Assembly (NCBI GenBank): GCA_045650185.1 | Contig: JAZRQY010000020.1 | Location: 3,914-67,913, forward strand | Direction of reading: 5' to 3' | Length of the DNA: 64,000 bases | From: Scatosoma sp045650185 | GTDB lineage: Bacteria > Bacillota > Clostridia > Christensenellales > Borkfalkiaceae | Shown here: positions 33,454 to 40,708 of the stretch, piece after piece | Position numbering within the stretch: the stretch's first letter is position 1 | Layout: each line of letters begins with the position of its first letter | Position numbers and translations under genes: made by a program | Notes under the pieces: generated by a model | What the model was told of the DNA's origin: nothing | Databases searched by the model: none | Seen by the model: only the letters and a program-made list of their open reading frames with translations

Positions 33454-34322
33454 ACGATACTTTCTTTGCGGATACGCCGACTACTTCCCCGTTGCCGGAA
33501 GAGGACTACCGCCCGAACGGCAAGGTTAAAAACGTGCGCGGTAGAATTTTAAAAAAGCTGTTAAAATACGAATTTAAATACTACTTAAAGCCAATGCTGA
33601 TTGCAATGTCGGCGTTGTTTGCGGTGGCGACGACGTTGTGCGTGCTGGGTTGCTTCCTTACCGCCGAGGACATCGGGGGTACGGGCGAGCTATTGCGCGT
33701 GCTGTTTTGGGCGTTGTCTTTGTTGCTGTTTGTGTTCGGTTCGCTGTTCGTCTTGCTCTTTCCTTTCATCTTGGCGCACAAGCGATATAAAAAACAGTTT
33801 TTTACCTCTGAAGGCTACCTGACCTTAAGTATCCCTGCCTCTCCGCAAGAGCATATTTTGGCAAAGCGCATCGCGGCGTACGTAATGTCGGCGGCAAGTT
33901 CGATATTGGTTTCGATTGCGGTGTTGGTTGCGTTAATTCCCATTTTTGTTTTGTCGATGAAAGGCGGTCTTACCACGTTGCCGCCGATACAGGTCGATTT
34001 GAACGTAGGGGACGTCGTTTACAGTTTGTTGCAATCGCTGATTTGGCCGTTATTGCTTTTGGCGCTTGAAGGCGGCTATCTTTGCTGGCAGCATCGCGGA
34101 TTAAAAAAGTGGATGGTGGCTTTGCTGGTGGCAGGGATCTATATTCTCAGTGTGTTTGTCAACATATTCCTTGGTAGCCTGTTTTTTGAGTTGTCGCCGA
34201 AAGTATTGAACTTAATCTACGAAATCGGAAAGTGGGTATTGCTTGCGGTGGAGATGGGCGCTTTGTATCTTCTCTTTCTGTACGAAACGAAAACTTTGCA
34301 AAAGAAAATTAACTTGAAATAA
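33441..34322 (+). CDS. ABC transporter permease partner
   Basis: A 293-residue membrane protein with six or so predicted helices after a 45-residue basic cytoplasmic N-terminus. The first helix starts near residue 50, and the arrangement of a short loop HKRYKKQFFTSEGYLTLS-type between helices 2 and 3 recalls the ABC-2 permeases of YtrC/YtrD type (the basic KRYKKQFF before a coupling helix). It overlaps the ATPase and is followed after 2 bases by trmD. Substrate unknown; antibiotic or lantibiotic export is a family-level possibility only. Confidence 0.75.
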   Translation: MDLLNDTFFADTPTTSPLPEEDYRPNGKVKNVRGRILKKLLKYEFKYYLKPMLIAMSALFAVATTLCVLGCFLTAEDIGGTGELLRVLFWALSLLLFVFGSLFVLLFPFILAHKRYKKQFFTSEGYLTLSIPASPQEHILAKRIAAYVMSAASSILVSIAVLVALIPIFVLSMKGGLTTLPPIQVDLNVGDVVYSLLQSLIWPLLLLALEGGYLCWQHRGLKKWMVALLVAGIYILSVFVNIFLGSLFFELSPKVLNLIYEIGKWVLLAVEMGALYLLFLYETKTLQKKINLK

Positions 34323-34324
34323 CC

Positions 34325-34993
34325 ATGAGAATTGATATTTTGACTTTATTTCCCGAGATGTTTTCTGCTTTGCAGGAGAGTATCTTAGGCAGAGCCCAAA
34401 AATCGGGTAAAATTGAAATCAACGTTGTGAATATTCGCGACTATACGCAGGATAAGCATCTAAAATGCGACGACTATCCCTTTGGTGGCGGCGCAGGAAT
34501 GGTGATGATGCCTCAGCCGATCGGCAGCGCAATCGAGGCGATTGACCCGAATCATGAGGCTAGGCGAATCTATATGTCCCCCAAGGGGAAAACTCTCTGC
34601 CAGCAGAAGGTGTTCGAGCTGGTAGAATGTCCTCGATTGCTCCTTTTATGTGGGCATTACGAGGGGGTGGATCAGCGTGTTATCGACCTGTTTATCGATG
34701 AGGAAATCTCCATCGGGGATTATGTCTTGACGGGTGGGGAATTGCCGGCAATGGTGCTCGCGGACAGCGTTTCACGCTATGTGGACGGGGTAATTTCCAC
34801 TTCGTCCTTAATCGACGAAAGCTTTTCGCAAAACCTTTTAGAATATCCACAGTACACTCGTCCGCAGGAGTATAAGGGGCTTTGCGTGCCCGAAGTCTTG
34901 CGTTCGGGCGACCACGCCAAGGTGGATGCTTGGCGCAGGGAACAGGCATTGCTTATCACGCAAAAGTGCCGTCCCGATTTATTAAAAAAATAG
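34325..34993 (+). CDS. trmD: tRNA (guanine-N1)-methyltransferase
   Basis: A 222-residue SPOUT methyltransferase forming m1G at position 37 of tRNAs that read CNN codons, preventing frameshifts. The knot is visible in DYPFGGGAGMVMMPQPI, LLLLCGHYEGVDQRV, EEISIGDYVLTGGELPAMVL and the C-terminal helical tail. It is a little short at the C-terminus. It starts 2 bases after the permease stop with only weak ribosome-site sequence, so coupling is likely. rimM and rplS, its usual neighbours, are missing, and rbgA follows. Confidence 0.95.
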   Translation: MRIDILTLFPEMFSALQESILGRAQKSGKIEINVVNIRDYTQDKHLKCDDYPFGGGAGMVMMPQPIGSAIEAIDPNHEARRIYMSPKGKTLCQQKVFELVECPRLLLLCGHYEGVDQRVIDLFIDEEISIGDYVLTGGELPAMVLADSVSRYVDGVISTSSLIDESFSQNLLEYPQYTRPQEYKGLCVPEVLRSGDHAKVDAWRREQALLITQKCRPDLLKK

Positions 34994-35025
34994 TACCCGT
35001 GTACGGATTGAACGGAGAATAACGG

Positions 35026-35886
35026 ATGAAAAACATACAATGGTTTCCGGGGCATATGACCAAGGCGATGCGCGATATGGAGGCAAAGAGAGATCTTTGC
35101 GACGGCGTCATTTGCGTATTGGATGCGCGCGCCCCGATTGCCACACACAACAAAAACTTAAATAAAATTTTCGGCGCAAAGCCCATTTTGTACCTACTCA
35201 ACAAAGCCGACCTTGCCGACCCGAATAAGACGGATGCGTTCGTGCGGCTCATAGAAAGCAAGGGCAGGGTGTGTATTCGTACGGACAGCACGAATATTTC
35301 CACCAAGCGTTTGATTACCCAAAAACTCACCCAAATGACCGAAGAAAAGCGGGAGCGCGCAGAGGCGAAGGGGTTAAACCGTACTTTCCGCTTTATGGTG
35401 GCAGGGATACCCAACTCTGGGAAAAGCACCGTCGTCAACCTGATGAGTGGCGAAAAGCGCGCAAAAACGGGTGACAAAGCAGGGGTGACGAGGGACGTGC
35501 GCTTTATCAAATGCGGCGCGTTTGATTTGCTTGATACGCCCGGCACGATGCCCCCGTCCTTTGACAACCAGTACCACGCGCGGCATTTGGCGTACATCGG
35601 CTCGATTAACGACGACATTTTGGATATGGACGACGTCGCTTTGGAGCTTTTGGGCGAGCTTGCGGAAAAGTATCCTGCATATCTCACCGAACGGTACGGC
35701 ATCACCGATTTTTCGGAAAAGCTGGGGATGTACGAGGCGCTGTGCAAACGCCGTGGGTTTATCCTTCGTGGTGGCGAGTTTGATTACGAACGCGGCGCAA
35801 AGGCGCTCATCGACGATTTTAGAAAGGGCAGAGTAGGTAGAATTACCTTAGAGAATGCAAGCGATTATAAGGACTGGGAATTCTAA
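35026..35886 (+). CDS. rbgA: Ribosome biogenesis GTPase RbgA/YlqF
   Basis: A 286-residue circularly permuted GTPase needed for late 50S assembly. The motif order is permuted as expected: NKADLAD (G4) first near residue 64, then GIPNSGKSTVVN (G1), then DTPGTMPP (G3). IQWFPGHMTKAMR at the N-terminus is diagnostic. The C-terminal ANTAR-like helical region is present. ACGGAG precedes the ATG at 35026. It ends on the first base of rnhB. Confidence 0.94.
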   Translation: MKNIQWFPGHMTKAMRDMEAKRDLCDGVICVLDARAPIATHNKNLNKIFGAKPILYLLNKADLADPNKTDAFVRLIESKGRVCIRTDSTNISTKRLITQKLTQMTEEKRERAEAKGLNRTFRFMVAGIPNSGKSTVVNLMSGEKRAKTGDKAGVTRDVRFIKCGAFDLLDTPGTMPPSFDNQYHARHLAYIGSINDDILDMDDVALELLGELAEKYPAYLTERYGITDFSEKLGMYEALCKRRGFILRGGEFDYERGAKALIDDFRKGRVGRITLENASDYKDWEF

Positions 35887-36509
35887 TGGCGAAAAAGGTT
35901 TGGAACGCAGATGAAAAACTGCAATACGAACGGGCTTTGCAGGCGCAGGGCTGTCGATATGTTGCAGGGGTTGACGAAGTGGGCAGAGGCCCTCTGGCAG
36001 GCCCTGTCGTATGCGCGGCGGTGATTATGCCCATCGAGGAGGCGGAACTTATCGTCGGGGTAGACGACAGTAAAAAGCTTTCTGCGAAAAAGCGGGAGGA
36101 GCTTGCCGTAAAAATCAAAGAAAAGGCAATTGCCTATACCGTGTACGAGGTCAGCGAGCAGATGATTGACGAAATCAATATCTTGGAGGCGACCAAGCTT
36201 GGGATGAAAAAGGCAATTGAGGGGCTGGCTGTACAGCCCGACGTCGTGCTTACCGACGGCAATATGACGATTGATATTCCGCACCGTCAACATAGTATCG
36301 TCAAAGGGGATGCTCTCTCTTACTCTATCGGCGCGGCGAGCATCGTTGCCAAAGTACACAGGGACGCCTTGATGGACGAGTACGCAAAACAGTACCCTGC
36401 CTACGCCTTCGACAGCAACAAAGGCTATGGCACGGCGGCGCACATTCAGGCGATTAAGGAGCAAGGCTTATGCCCGATACACAGAAGGACGTTCACAAAA
36501 AACTTTTAG
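35886..36509 (+). CDS. rnhB: Ribonuclease HII
   Basis: A 207-residue endonuclease that removes ribonucleotides and RNA from RNA-DNA hybrids. Acidic catalytic residues lie in VDEVGRGPLAGPV, VDDSKKLSAKKRE, LTDGN (D) and SIVAKVHRD. Length is normal. The ATG overlaps the last base of rbgA. Its 3' end overlaps yraN by 40 bases, a long but tolerated overlap. Confidence 0.95.
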   Translation: MAKKVWNADEKLQYERALQAQGCRYVAGVDEVGRGPLAGPVVCAAVIMPIEEAELIVGVDDSKKLSAKKREELAVKIKEKAIAYTVYEVSEQMIDEINILEATKLGMKKAIEGLAVQPDVVLTDGNMTIDIPHRQHSIVKGDALSYSIGAASIVAKVHRDALMDEYAKQYPAYAFDSNKGYGTAAHIQAIKEQGLCPIHRRTFTKNF

Positions 36510-36820
36510 GAAAGCAAGGGGAAAAGCTTGCCGAGCAGTACCTCAAAAAGCAGGGCTACAAGCTGCTAAAGCGCAACTATACGACTCCGTACGGAGAGGC
36601 CGATTTGGTCTTTTTGGACGGTGAAGAGGTCGTTTTTGTCGAGGTGAAGACACGCACCAGCGCCGATTTTGCTACGGCAAAGCAGGCGGTGAACGCCGAA
36701 AAGCAAGCCAAATACCGCAAGATTGCTCTGCATTACGGAAAGGGGATAGAGCCGAACGCACGCTTTGACGTCGTCGAGGTTTATCCCGACGAAATCGTGC
36801 ATATTCCGAGCGCATTTTAG
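36470..36820 (+). CDS. YraN/UPF0102-family nuclease-like protein
   Basis: A 116-residue protein of the YraN family, with a Holliday-junction-resolvase-like restriction-endonuclease fold; biological role unproven. The conserved core is LGKQGEKLAEQYLKKQGY, then GEADLVFLDGEEVVFVEVKTR, with the putative metal-binding E, D and ExK. The gene begins inside rnhB and ends at a terminator. Its position after rnhB is the usual one in Firmicutes. Confidence 0.9.
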   Translation: MPDTQKDVHKKLLGKQGEKLAEQYLKKQGYKLLKRNYTTPYGEADLVFLDGEEVVFVEVKTRTSADFATAKQAVNAEKQAKYRKIALHYGKGIEPNARFDVVEVYPDEIVHIPSAF

Positions 36821-36847
36821 GATTGACGAAAAGTCAGTCCTTTTTTT
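36820..36847 (+). terminator. Terminator closing the trmD-rbgA-rnhB-yraN run
   Basis: GGATTGAC pairs with GTCAGTCC (one wobble) around a GAAAA loop and runs into seven T residues. The stem begins on the yraN stop codon. Confidence 0.82.
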
Positions 36848-36873
36848 ATTGCAAACACGGGCAATTTTCGACG
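36824..36873 (+). promoter_or_regulatory. Candidate Spo0A boxes upstream of spoIIGA
   Basis: TGACGAA at 36824-36830 is a perfect match to the Spo0A core TGNCGAA. TTCGACG at 36867-36873 is the same core on the opposite strand with one mismatch. A TATAAT at 36906-36911 lies downstream without a good -35, as in other Spo0A-activated spoIIG promoters. Confidence 0.4.
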
Positions 36874-36933
36874 ATTTTCCCCATAAAAATCCTTTCTAAA
36901 TCCATTATAATAGGCGAAGTGGAGGGCGCCTTG

Positions 36934-37731
36934 GTGGAAATTTATATAGAGGATGCAATCATCGAAAATTTTTTACTGGACGGGGCGCTATTGTACTTGG
37001 CGATGTCTGCTACGCGGCAGGAAATCGTTTGGTGGAGGCTACTGCTTGGTGGGGTGGCAGGGGCGACGTTTGCCGTGGTGTTTCCCTTGTTGTCCTTGCC
37101 ACCGTGGTTGAGCTATACTTGCAAATTGCTTGCAGGCGGTCTGCTTGTCTTGGTAGCCCTAAAAAGGGGGAAGCGCAGGGGCAGGTATGCGTTGACGGTG
37201 GCGCTGTTCTATGGGTTTTCCTTTTGCCTTGGCGGTGGGCTGACGGCGATTTTCGAGGGATTTGGCTTGGAATATTATACGGCTGTGGGCGGTGGCGTGC
37301 TGACGAAAATTCCCGTGGGGGGATTGCTTGCCGCGGTTGCAATCTTCGTGGGCTTGATAAAATGGGGAACTCAAAAAATATATGAAAGAAAACGCGCGTG
37401 TGCGCATATAGTATGTTGTGAGGTAGTACACGGACAAACTCGATGTAAGCTGAAGGGCTTGGTCGATACGGGCAATCGAGCGACCTGCGACGGAAAAGCC
37501 GTCTGTTTTGCGCCGCCCGACCTATTGTATCGGCTGTTTGGGTTGTCGCCGCCCTGCCGTTTTATCACCGTCCGCACGGTGTCGGGGGAAAAGCGCATCG
37601 GCTTGTTTGCGGTAGAGGAAATTTTGGTGTTCGTTGGCAGGGAAAAAATACGGCTGGAAGGGGCGTATTTAGCCGCTGCGGTACATATGGCGGGGAAGGA
37701 ATATGAGCTACTGTTGCCGCCGCTAGAATAG
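36934..37731 (+). CDS. spoIIGA: Sigma-E processing peptidase SpoIIGA
   Basis: A membrane aspartic protease of about 265 residues that cleaves pro-sigma-E in the mother cell on signal from the forespore. Five N-terminal helices (from about residue 9 to 155) are followed by a cytoplasmic protease domain with the active-site motif LVDTGN and the family stretch FITVRTVSGE. I prefer GTG at 36934, or TTG at 36931, because GGAGG is at 36921-36925 and homologues begin with this short IYIED segment; a longer in-frame start at 36823 would read through the terminator. It lies directly before sigE, as always in this family. Confidence 0.88.
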   Translation: MEIYIEDAIIENFLLDGALLYLAMSATRQEIVWWRLLLGGVAGATFAVVFPLLSLPPWLSYTCKLLAGGLLVLVALKRGKRRGRYALTVALFYGFSFCLGGGLTAIFEGFGLEYYTAVGGGVLTKIPVGGLLAAVAIFVGLIKWGTQKIYERKRACAHIVCCEVVHGQTRCKLKGLVDTGNRATCDGKAVCFAPPDLLYRLFGLSPPCRFITVRTVSGEKRIGLFAVEEILVFVGREKIRLEGAYLAAAVHMAGKEYELLLPPLE

Positions 37732-37742
37732 AGAGGTAGGAT

Positions 37743-38465
37743 ATGGGATTAAGAGAGGTTGTAAACATATTTTTGGATTATATCCACGCGGTAGAAATAA
37801 AGCCGACGGTGGATTACGTTTGCGGTGGGGGCGAAGCTTTGCCAAAGCCGTTGTCAGCCGAGGAAGAGGGAGAGGCTCTGCGCCAATTGTTCGCAGGAGA
37901 GAGCGAGGCGGAAGAGGCGAAAAGCAAACTCATCCAACACAATTTAAGGCTGGTGGTGTATATTGCAAAAAAATTCGACAATACTTCCGTTGACCCCGAC
38001 GATTTGATTTCCATCGGGACGATTGGGCTCATTAAAGCGGTCAATTCTTTCCGTGTGGACAAGAATATCAAGCTGGCAACCTACGCCTCACGGTGCATCG
38101 AAAACGAGATTTTGATGTACCTTCGCCGTACCAGCAAACTGCGTACGGAGATTTCCTTTGACGAGCCGCTGAACACCGATTTTGACGGCAACGAGCTGCT
38201 GTTATCCGACGTTTTAGGGCTTTCTGCGGAAACGGTCTACGGGGAGCTTGAGGGGGAAGCGGAACGAGAGCAGCTCAAGGACGCTTTGGATAAGCTGACG
38301 GAACGAGAACGGAAGATTATGTATTTGCGCTTTGGGTTGTTTGGCGGCGAGGAGATGACGCAAAAGGACGTTGCCGACCTTTTGGGGATTTCCCAAAGCT
38401 ATATTTCACGCTTGGAAAAGAAGATTATCGGACGGCTGAAAAAGGAGCTTTCCAAAACCTACTAA
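37743..38465 (+). CDS. sigE: Sporulation sigma factor sigma-E
   Basis: A 240-residue mother-cell sigma factor made as an inactive precursor and cut by SpoIIGA. The hydrophobic/basic pro-segment covers about the first 25 residues. Region 2 contains NLRLVVYIAKKF and DDLISIGTIGLIKAVNSF, region 2.4 is TYASRCIENEILM, and region 4 has the helix-turn-helix QKDVADLLGISQSYISRLEKK. GAGGTAGG lies before the ATG. It is immediately after spoIIGA and before sigG, the conserved order. Confidence 0.95.
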   Translation: MGLREVVNIFLDYIHAVEIKPTVDYVCGGGEALPKPLSAEEEGEALRQLFAGESEAEEAKSKLIQHNLRLVVYIAKKFDNTSVDPDDLISIGTIGLIKAVNSFRVDKNIKLATYASRCIENEILMYLRRTSKLRTEISFDEPLNTDFDGNELLLSDVLGLSAETVYGELEGEAEREQLKDALDKLTERERKIMYLRFGLFGGEEMTQKDVADLLGISQSYISRLEKKIIGRLKKELSKTY

Positions 38466-38466
38466 G

Positions 38467-38496
38467 GTATAAAAAGCGGATGGATAAGACATACTG
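38467..38496 (+). promoter_or_regulatory. Forespore sigma-F/G-type promoter of sigG
   Basis: GTATA at 38467-38471 and CATACTG at 38490-38496 are separated by 18 bases; the family pattern is GHATR-18-CATNNTA, so only the last base differs. In B. subtilis spoIIIG (sigG) is driven from such a site and autoregulated, and the short gap after sigE suits this. Confidence 0.6.
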
Positions 38497-38546
38497 AATG
38501 CATACCTGCCTACGGCTTTTCTACATAAGAAAAAGGAGGAACAGAT

Positions 38547-39314
38547 ATGCAAAAGGTAGCCATTTGTGGAATCAGCGAAGCTGGTTTGCCAAAGTTGACA
38601 ACGAAGGAAAACGAGGAACTGATGCTCCGCGTAAAGGCAGGGGATCGGCATGCGAGGGAACGGCTGATTGAAGGCAACTTGCGGTTGGTGCTTTCCCTGA
38701 TGAAACGCTTTCGCAGCCGCAACGCCTGTCAGGACGACTTGTTTCAGGCAGGATGTTATGGCTTGATTAAGGCGATAGACAACTTTGACGTGAGTATCGG
38801 GGTGCGCTTTTCCACTTATGCCGTGCCGATGGTAATCGGAGAAATGAAGCGGTTTTTACGGGACGGAAACTCTCTGCGCGTGTCCCGTAGTATTCGGGAT
38901 ACTGCCTATCAGGTACTCAAAGCAAGAGAGCGTATCGAGGAGAGGGACGAGGAAGCAACCATTCAAAAAATCGCCGAGGAAATGCAGGTGAAGGAACGAG
39001 AGGTTGTATACGCCTTGGACGCAATTTCCGACCCCATATCGTTGTACGAGCCGGTGTATAATAAGGCGGGGGATACCCTACTGCTTATGGATCAGCTTTC
39101 AGACGAGAAAAATACCGACGAGATTTGGACGGAGCGAGTTGCCCTGCAGACGGCGTTAGAGCGCCTTGGCGAAAGGGAAAAGAAGATAGTATTGCTTCGC
39201 TATTACGAGGGGAAAACACAGACGGAAATTTCCGAGGAAATCGGCATTTCGCAGGCGCAGGTATCGAGGCTTGAAAAAACCGCCTTGCAATCTATTCGCA
39301 AAAATATATCGTAA
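38547..39314 (+). CDS. sigG: Sporulation sigma factor sigma-G
   Basis: A 255-residue late forespore sigma factor. Region 2 (NLRLVLSLMKRF, DDLFQAGCYGLIKAIDNFD), region 3 (FLRDGNSLRVSRSIRD) and region 4 (QTEISEEIGISQAQVSRLEKTAL) are complete. The short N-terminus (KVAICGISEAGLPKLT) is characteristic and separates it from sigma-F. AAAGGAGG lies 9 bases before the ATG. A strong terminator follows. No sigma-F operon is in the window. Confidence 0.94.
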   Translation: MQKVAICGISEAGLPKLTTKENEELMLRVKAGDRHARERLIEGNLRLVLSLMKRFRSRNACQDDLFQAGCYGLIKAIDNFDVSIGVRFSTYAVPMVIGEMKRFLRDGNSLRVSRSIRDTAYQVLKARERIEERDEEATIQKIAEEMQVKEREVVYALDAISDPISLYEPVYNKAGDTLLLMDQLSDEKNTDEIWTERVALQTALERLGEREKKIVLLRYYEGKTQTEISEEIGISQAQVSRLEKTALQSIRKNIS

Positions 39315-39322
39315 AAAGAGAA

Positions 39323-39351
39323 GAAAGGGCGGCGCAAAAGCCCCCTTTTTT
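39323..39351 (+). terminator. Terminator after sigG
   Basis: AAAGGGCGGC pairs with GCCCCCTTT around a GCAAAA loop with a T-run. Confidence 0.75.
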
Positions 39352-39369
39352 GCTGTATAATCTTTCCAC

Positions 39370-39446
39370 AATCCTGCTTTGCAGGATTTCATCGCCTCCG
39401 CGATTTCATTCACCAAAGGTGAATTTCACTCGTTAAAAACGAATTT
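39370..39446. repeat. Array of four small hairpins with constant TTTCA-type separators
   Basis: Four successive hairpins lie at 39370-39388 (AATCCTGC/GCAGGATT), 39391-39404 (ATCGC/GCGAT), 39408-39424 (ATTCACC/GGTGAAT) and 39430-39442 (TCGTT/AACGA). Each has a different stem but is followed by TTTCA or TTCA. The array fills most of the sigG-ylmC gap and has no coding potential. It is not a CRISPR: the repeats are the separators and the units are self-complementary. Confidence 0.7.
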
Positions 39447-39467
39447 CATTTCTTTCACTTGGGACAG

Positions 39468-39497
39468 GCACGAAAGCGCAACCCCCAACATACAATA
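39468..39497 (+). promoter_or_regulatory. Candidate mother-cell (sigma-K/E-type) promoter of ylmC
   Basis: CATACAATA at 39489-39497 matches the sigma-K -10 pattern CATANNNTA and the sigma-E CATACAAT. A GCAC element ending at 39471 lies 17 bases upstream, consistent with sigma-K; no sigma-E-type ATATT is present. A short CCCCCA/TGGGGG stem (39482-39487 with 39503-39508) covers part of the ribosome site. Confidence 0.35.
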
Positions 39498-39515
39498 AGG
39501 TATGGGGGGTGGGAT

Positions 39516-39818
39516 ATGGAGCTTAGCTATAACGAACTTCGGAAAAAAGAGGTAGTGAATACCATGGATGGTAAAAAGCTGGGACGGGTGTGCGATTTGG
39601 TTTTTTGTTATCCGGAAAACCGCATTTTGGGGTTTGTCGTTCCCGGTAGCCGTGCCTTTGGGTTTAAACGTGAGGAGTATTTTATCGATCTGAAAAACAT
39701 CGTCAAAATCGGGGAGGACGTTATCTTGGTCAATATTGGCTTTAAGGGGCAGCGACCTGCGGTAAAAACGAACGTATCGCCTGCTGACTGTCGGCGCTCG
39801 TTCGAGGAATGTGAATAA
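39516..39818 (+). CDS. YlmC/YmxH-family sporulation protein (PRC-barrel)
   Basis: A 100-residue PRC-barrel protein of the YlmC/YmxH family found with sporulation sigma factors; function unknown. The pattern ELSYNELRKKEVVN, DGKKLGRVCDLVF, GFVVPG and DLKNIVKIGEDVILV is typical. I start at the ATG at 39516 just after a G-rich ribosome site (GGGGGGTGGG); an in-frame start at 39459 would extend into non-conserved sequence. In B. subtilis the homologue also follows sigG. Confidence 0.85.
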   Translation: MELSYNELRKKEVVNTMDGKKLGRVCDLVFCYPENRILGFVVPGSRAFGFKREEYFIDLKNIVKIGEDVILVNIGFKGQRPAVKTNVSPADCRRSFEECE

Positions 39819-39827
39819 AAAAGATTG

Positions 39828-39854
39828 CGGGTATTGACAAAATACCCGTTTTTT
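39828..39854 (+). terminator. Terminator after ylmC containing the next promoter's -35
   Basis: CGGGTATT at 39828-39835 pairs perfectly with AATACCCG at 39841-39848 around GACAA, followed by six T residues. The TTGACA of the downstream promoter (39834-39839) is built from the end of the 5' arm and the loop. Confidence 0.8.
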
Positions 39855-39862
39855 GTTATACT
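39834..39862 (+). promoter_or_regulatory. Promoter of the two-component operon
   Basis: TTGACA at 39834-39839 and TATACT at 39857-39862 are 17 bases apart. The expected start near 39869 leaves a leader of about 135 bases before the response regulator ATG; a second TATAAT at 39974-39979 has only a poor -35. Confidence 0.75.
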
Positions 39863-40003
39863 GAAAGCCCCAAAACAGTTGTTTTGCGCATCTTTTTACG
39901 TGAAAGTTGAAAAAAAAGGAAAAATTTCATCCACCTTTCACAACATTTTCTGGTAAAATTTCCCCACGTCGGTTATAATAAACAAAGGGGGTATAGGATA
40001 CAT

Positions 40004-40672
40004 ATGAGAATTTTGATTGTAGACGACGAGCGTATGATTCGCGAAGTGTTAAGAGAATATATTATCCGCGGCGGCTATGAGGCGGTGGAGGCGTCGAACG
40101 GCGAAGAGGCGGTACGGCTTTGTCGGCAGATGGAATTTGACGTCGTTCTGATGGATATCATGATGCCGCAGATGGACGGTTTTGAGGCGGTGCGCCAGAT
40201 TTTACGGGAGAAGGACGTGGCGGTGATTATGCTTTCAGCGCTCGGCGAGGAGTACGATAAGCTTCGCGCGTTCGAGCTGGGCGTGGACGATTACGTGACG
40301 AAGCCGTTTTCTCCCAAAGAAGTGCTGGCTCGCATCCACGCGGTGGCAAAGCGCCGTACCGTAAAGGAGAAAAAACGCAGTACGGGATTGCAGTTCGAGG
40401 GGCTGAGGCTTGACCCCGAGGGCAGAAACGTCTACGTAAACGGGGAGAAGGTTTCGCTCACCCCGAAGGAATACGAGTTGCTCTTTTATATGGCAAAGAA
40501 CAAAGGAATTGCCTTGACGAGGGAGAGGCTACTCTCCGAGGTGTGGGGCTTTGACTTTTTCGGGGACGACAGAACGGTGGACACGCATATTAAAATGTTG
40601 CGTTCCAACCTCAAGGAATATCGAAAATTCATCATTACGCTTCGTGGTTTAGGGTATAAGTTTGAGGCGTAG
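40004..40672 (+). CDS. OmpR-family response regulator
   Basis: A 222-residue two-component regulator. The receiver domain has acidic D7/D8, phosphoacceptor D51 in VLMDIMMP, and the conserved Thr/Ser and Lys in LSALGEEYDK and VTKPF. The C-terminal winged-helix domain has LTPKEYELLFYMAKN and VDTHIKMLRSNLKEY. GGGGGTATAGGAT lies before the ATG. The histidine kinase follows after 36 bases, so the pair is one signalling unit; the stimulus is unknown. Confidence 0.92.
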   Translation: MRILIVDDERMIREVLREYIIRGGYEAVEASNGEEAVRLCRQMEFDVVLMDIMMPQMDGFEAVRQILREKDVAVIMLSALGEEYDKLRAFELGVDDYVTKPFSPKEVLARIHAVAKRRTVKEKKRSTGLQFEGLRLDPEGRNVYVNGEKVSLTPKEYELLFYMAKNKGIALTRERLLSEVWGFDFFGDDRTVDTHIKMLRSNLKEYRKFIITLRGLGYKFEA

Positions 40673-40708
40673 AAATAGGGAAGCGATACACGCTGTACGG
40701 TGGAAGGC

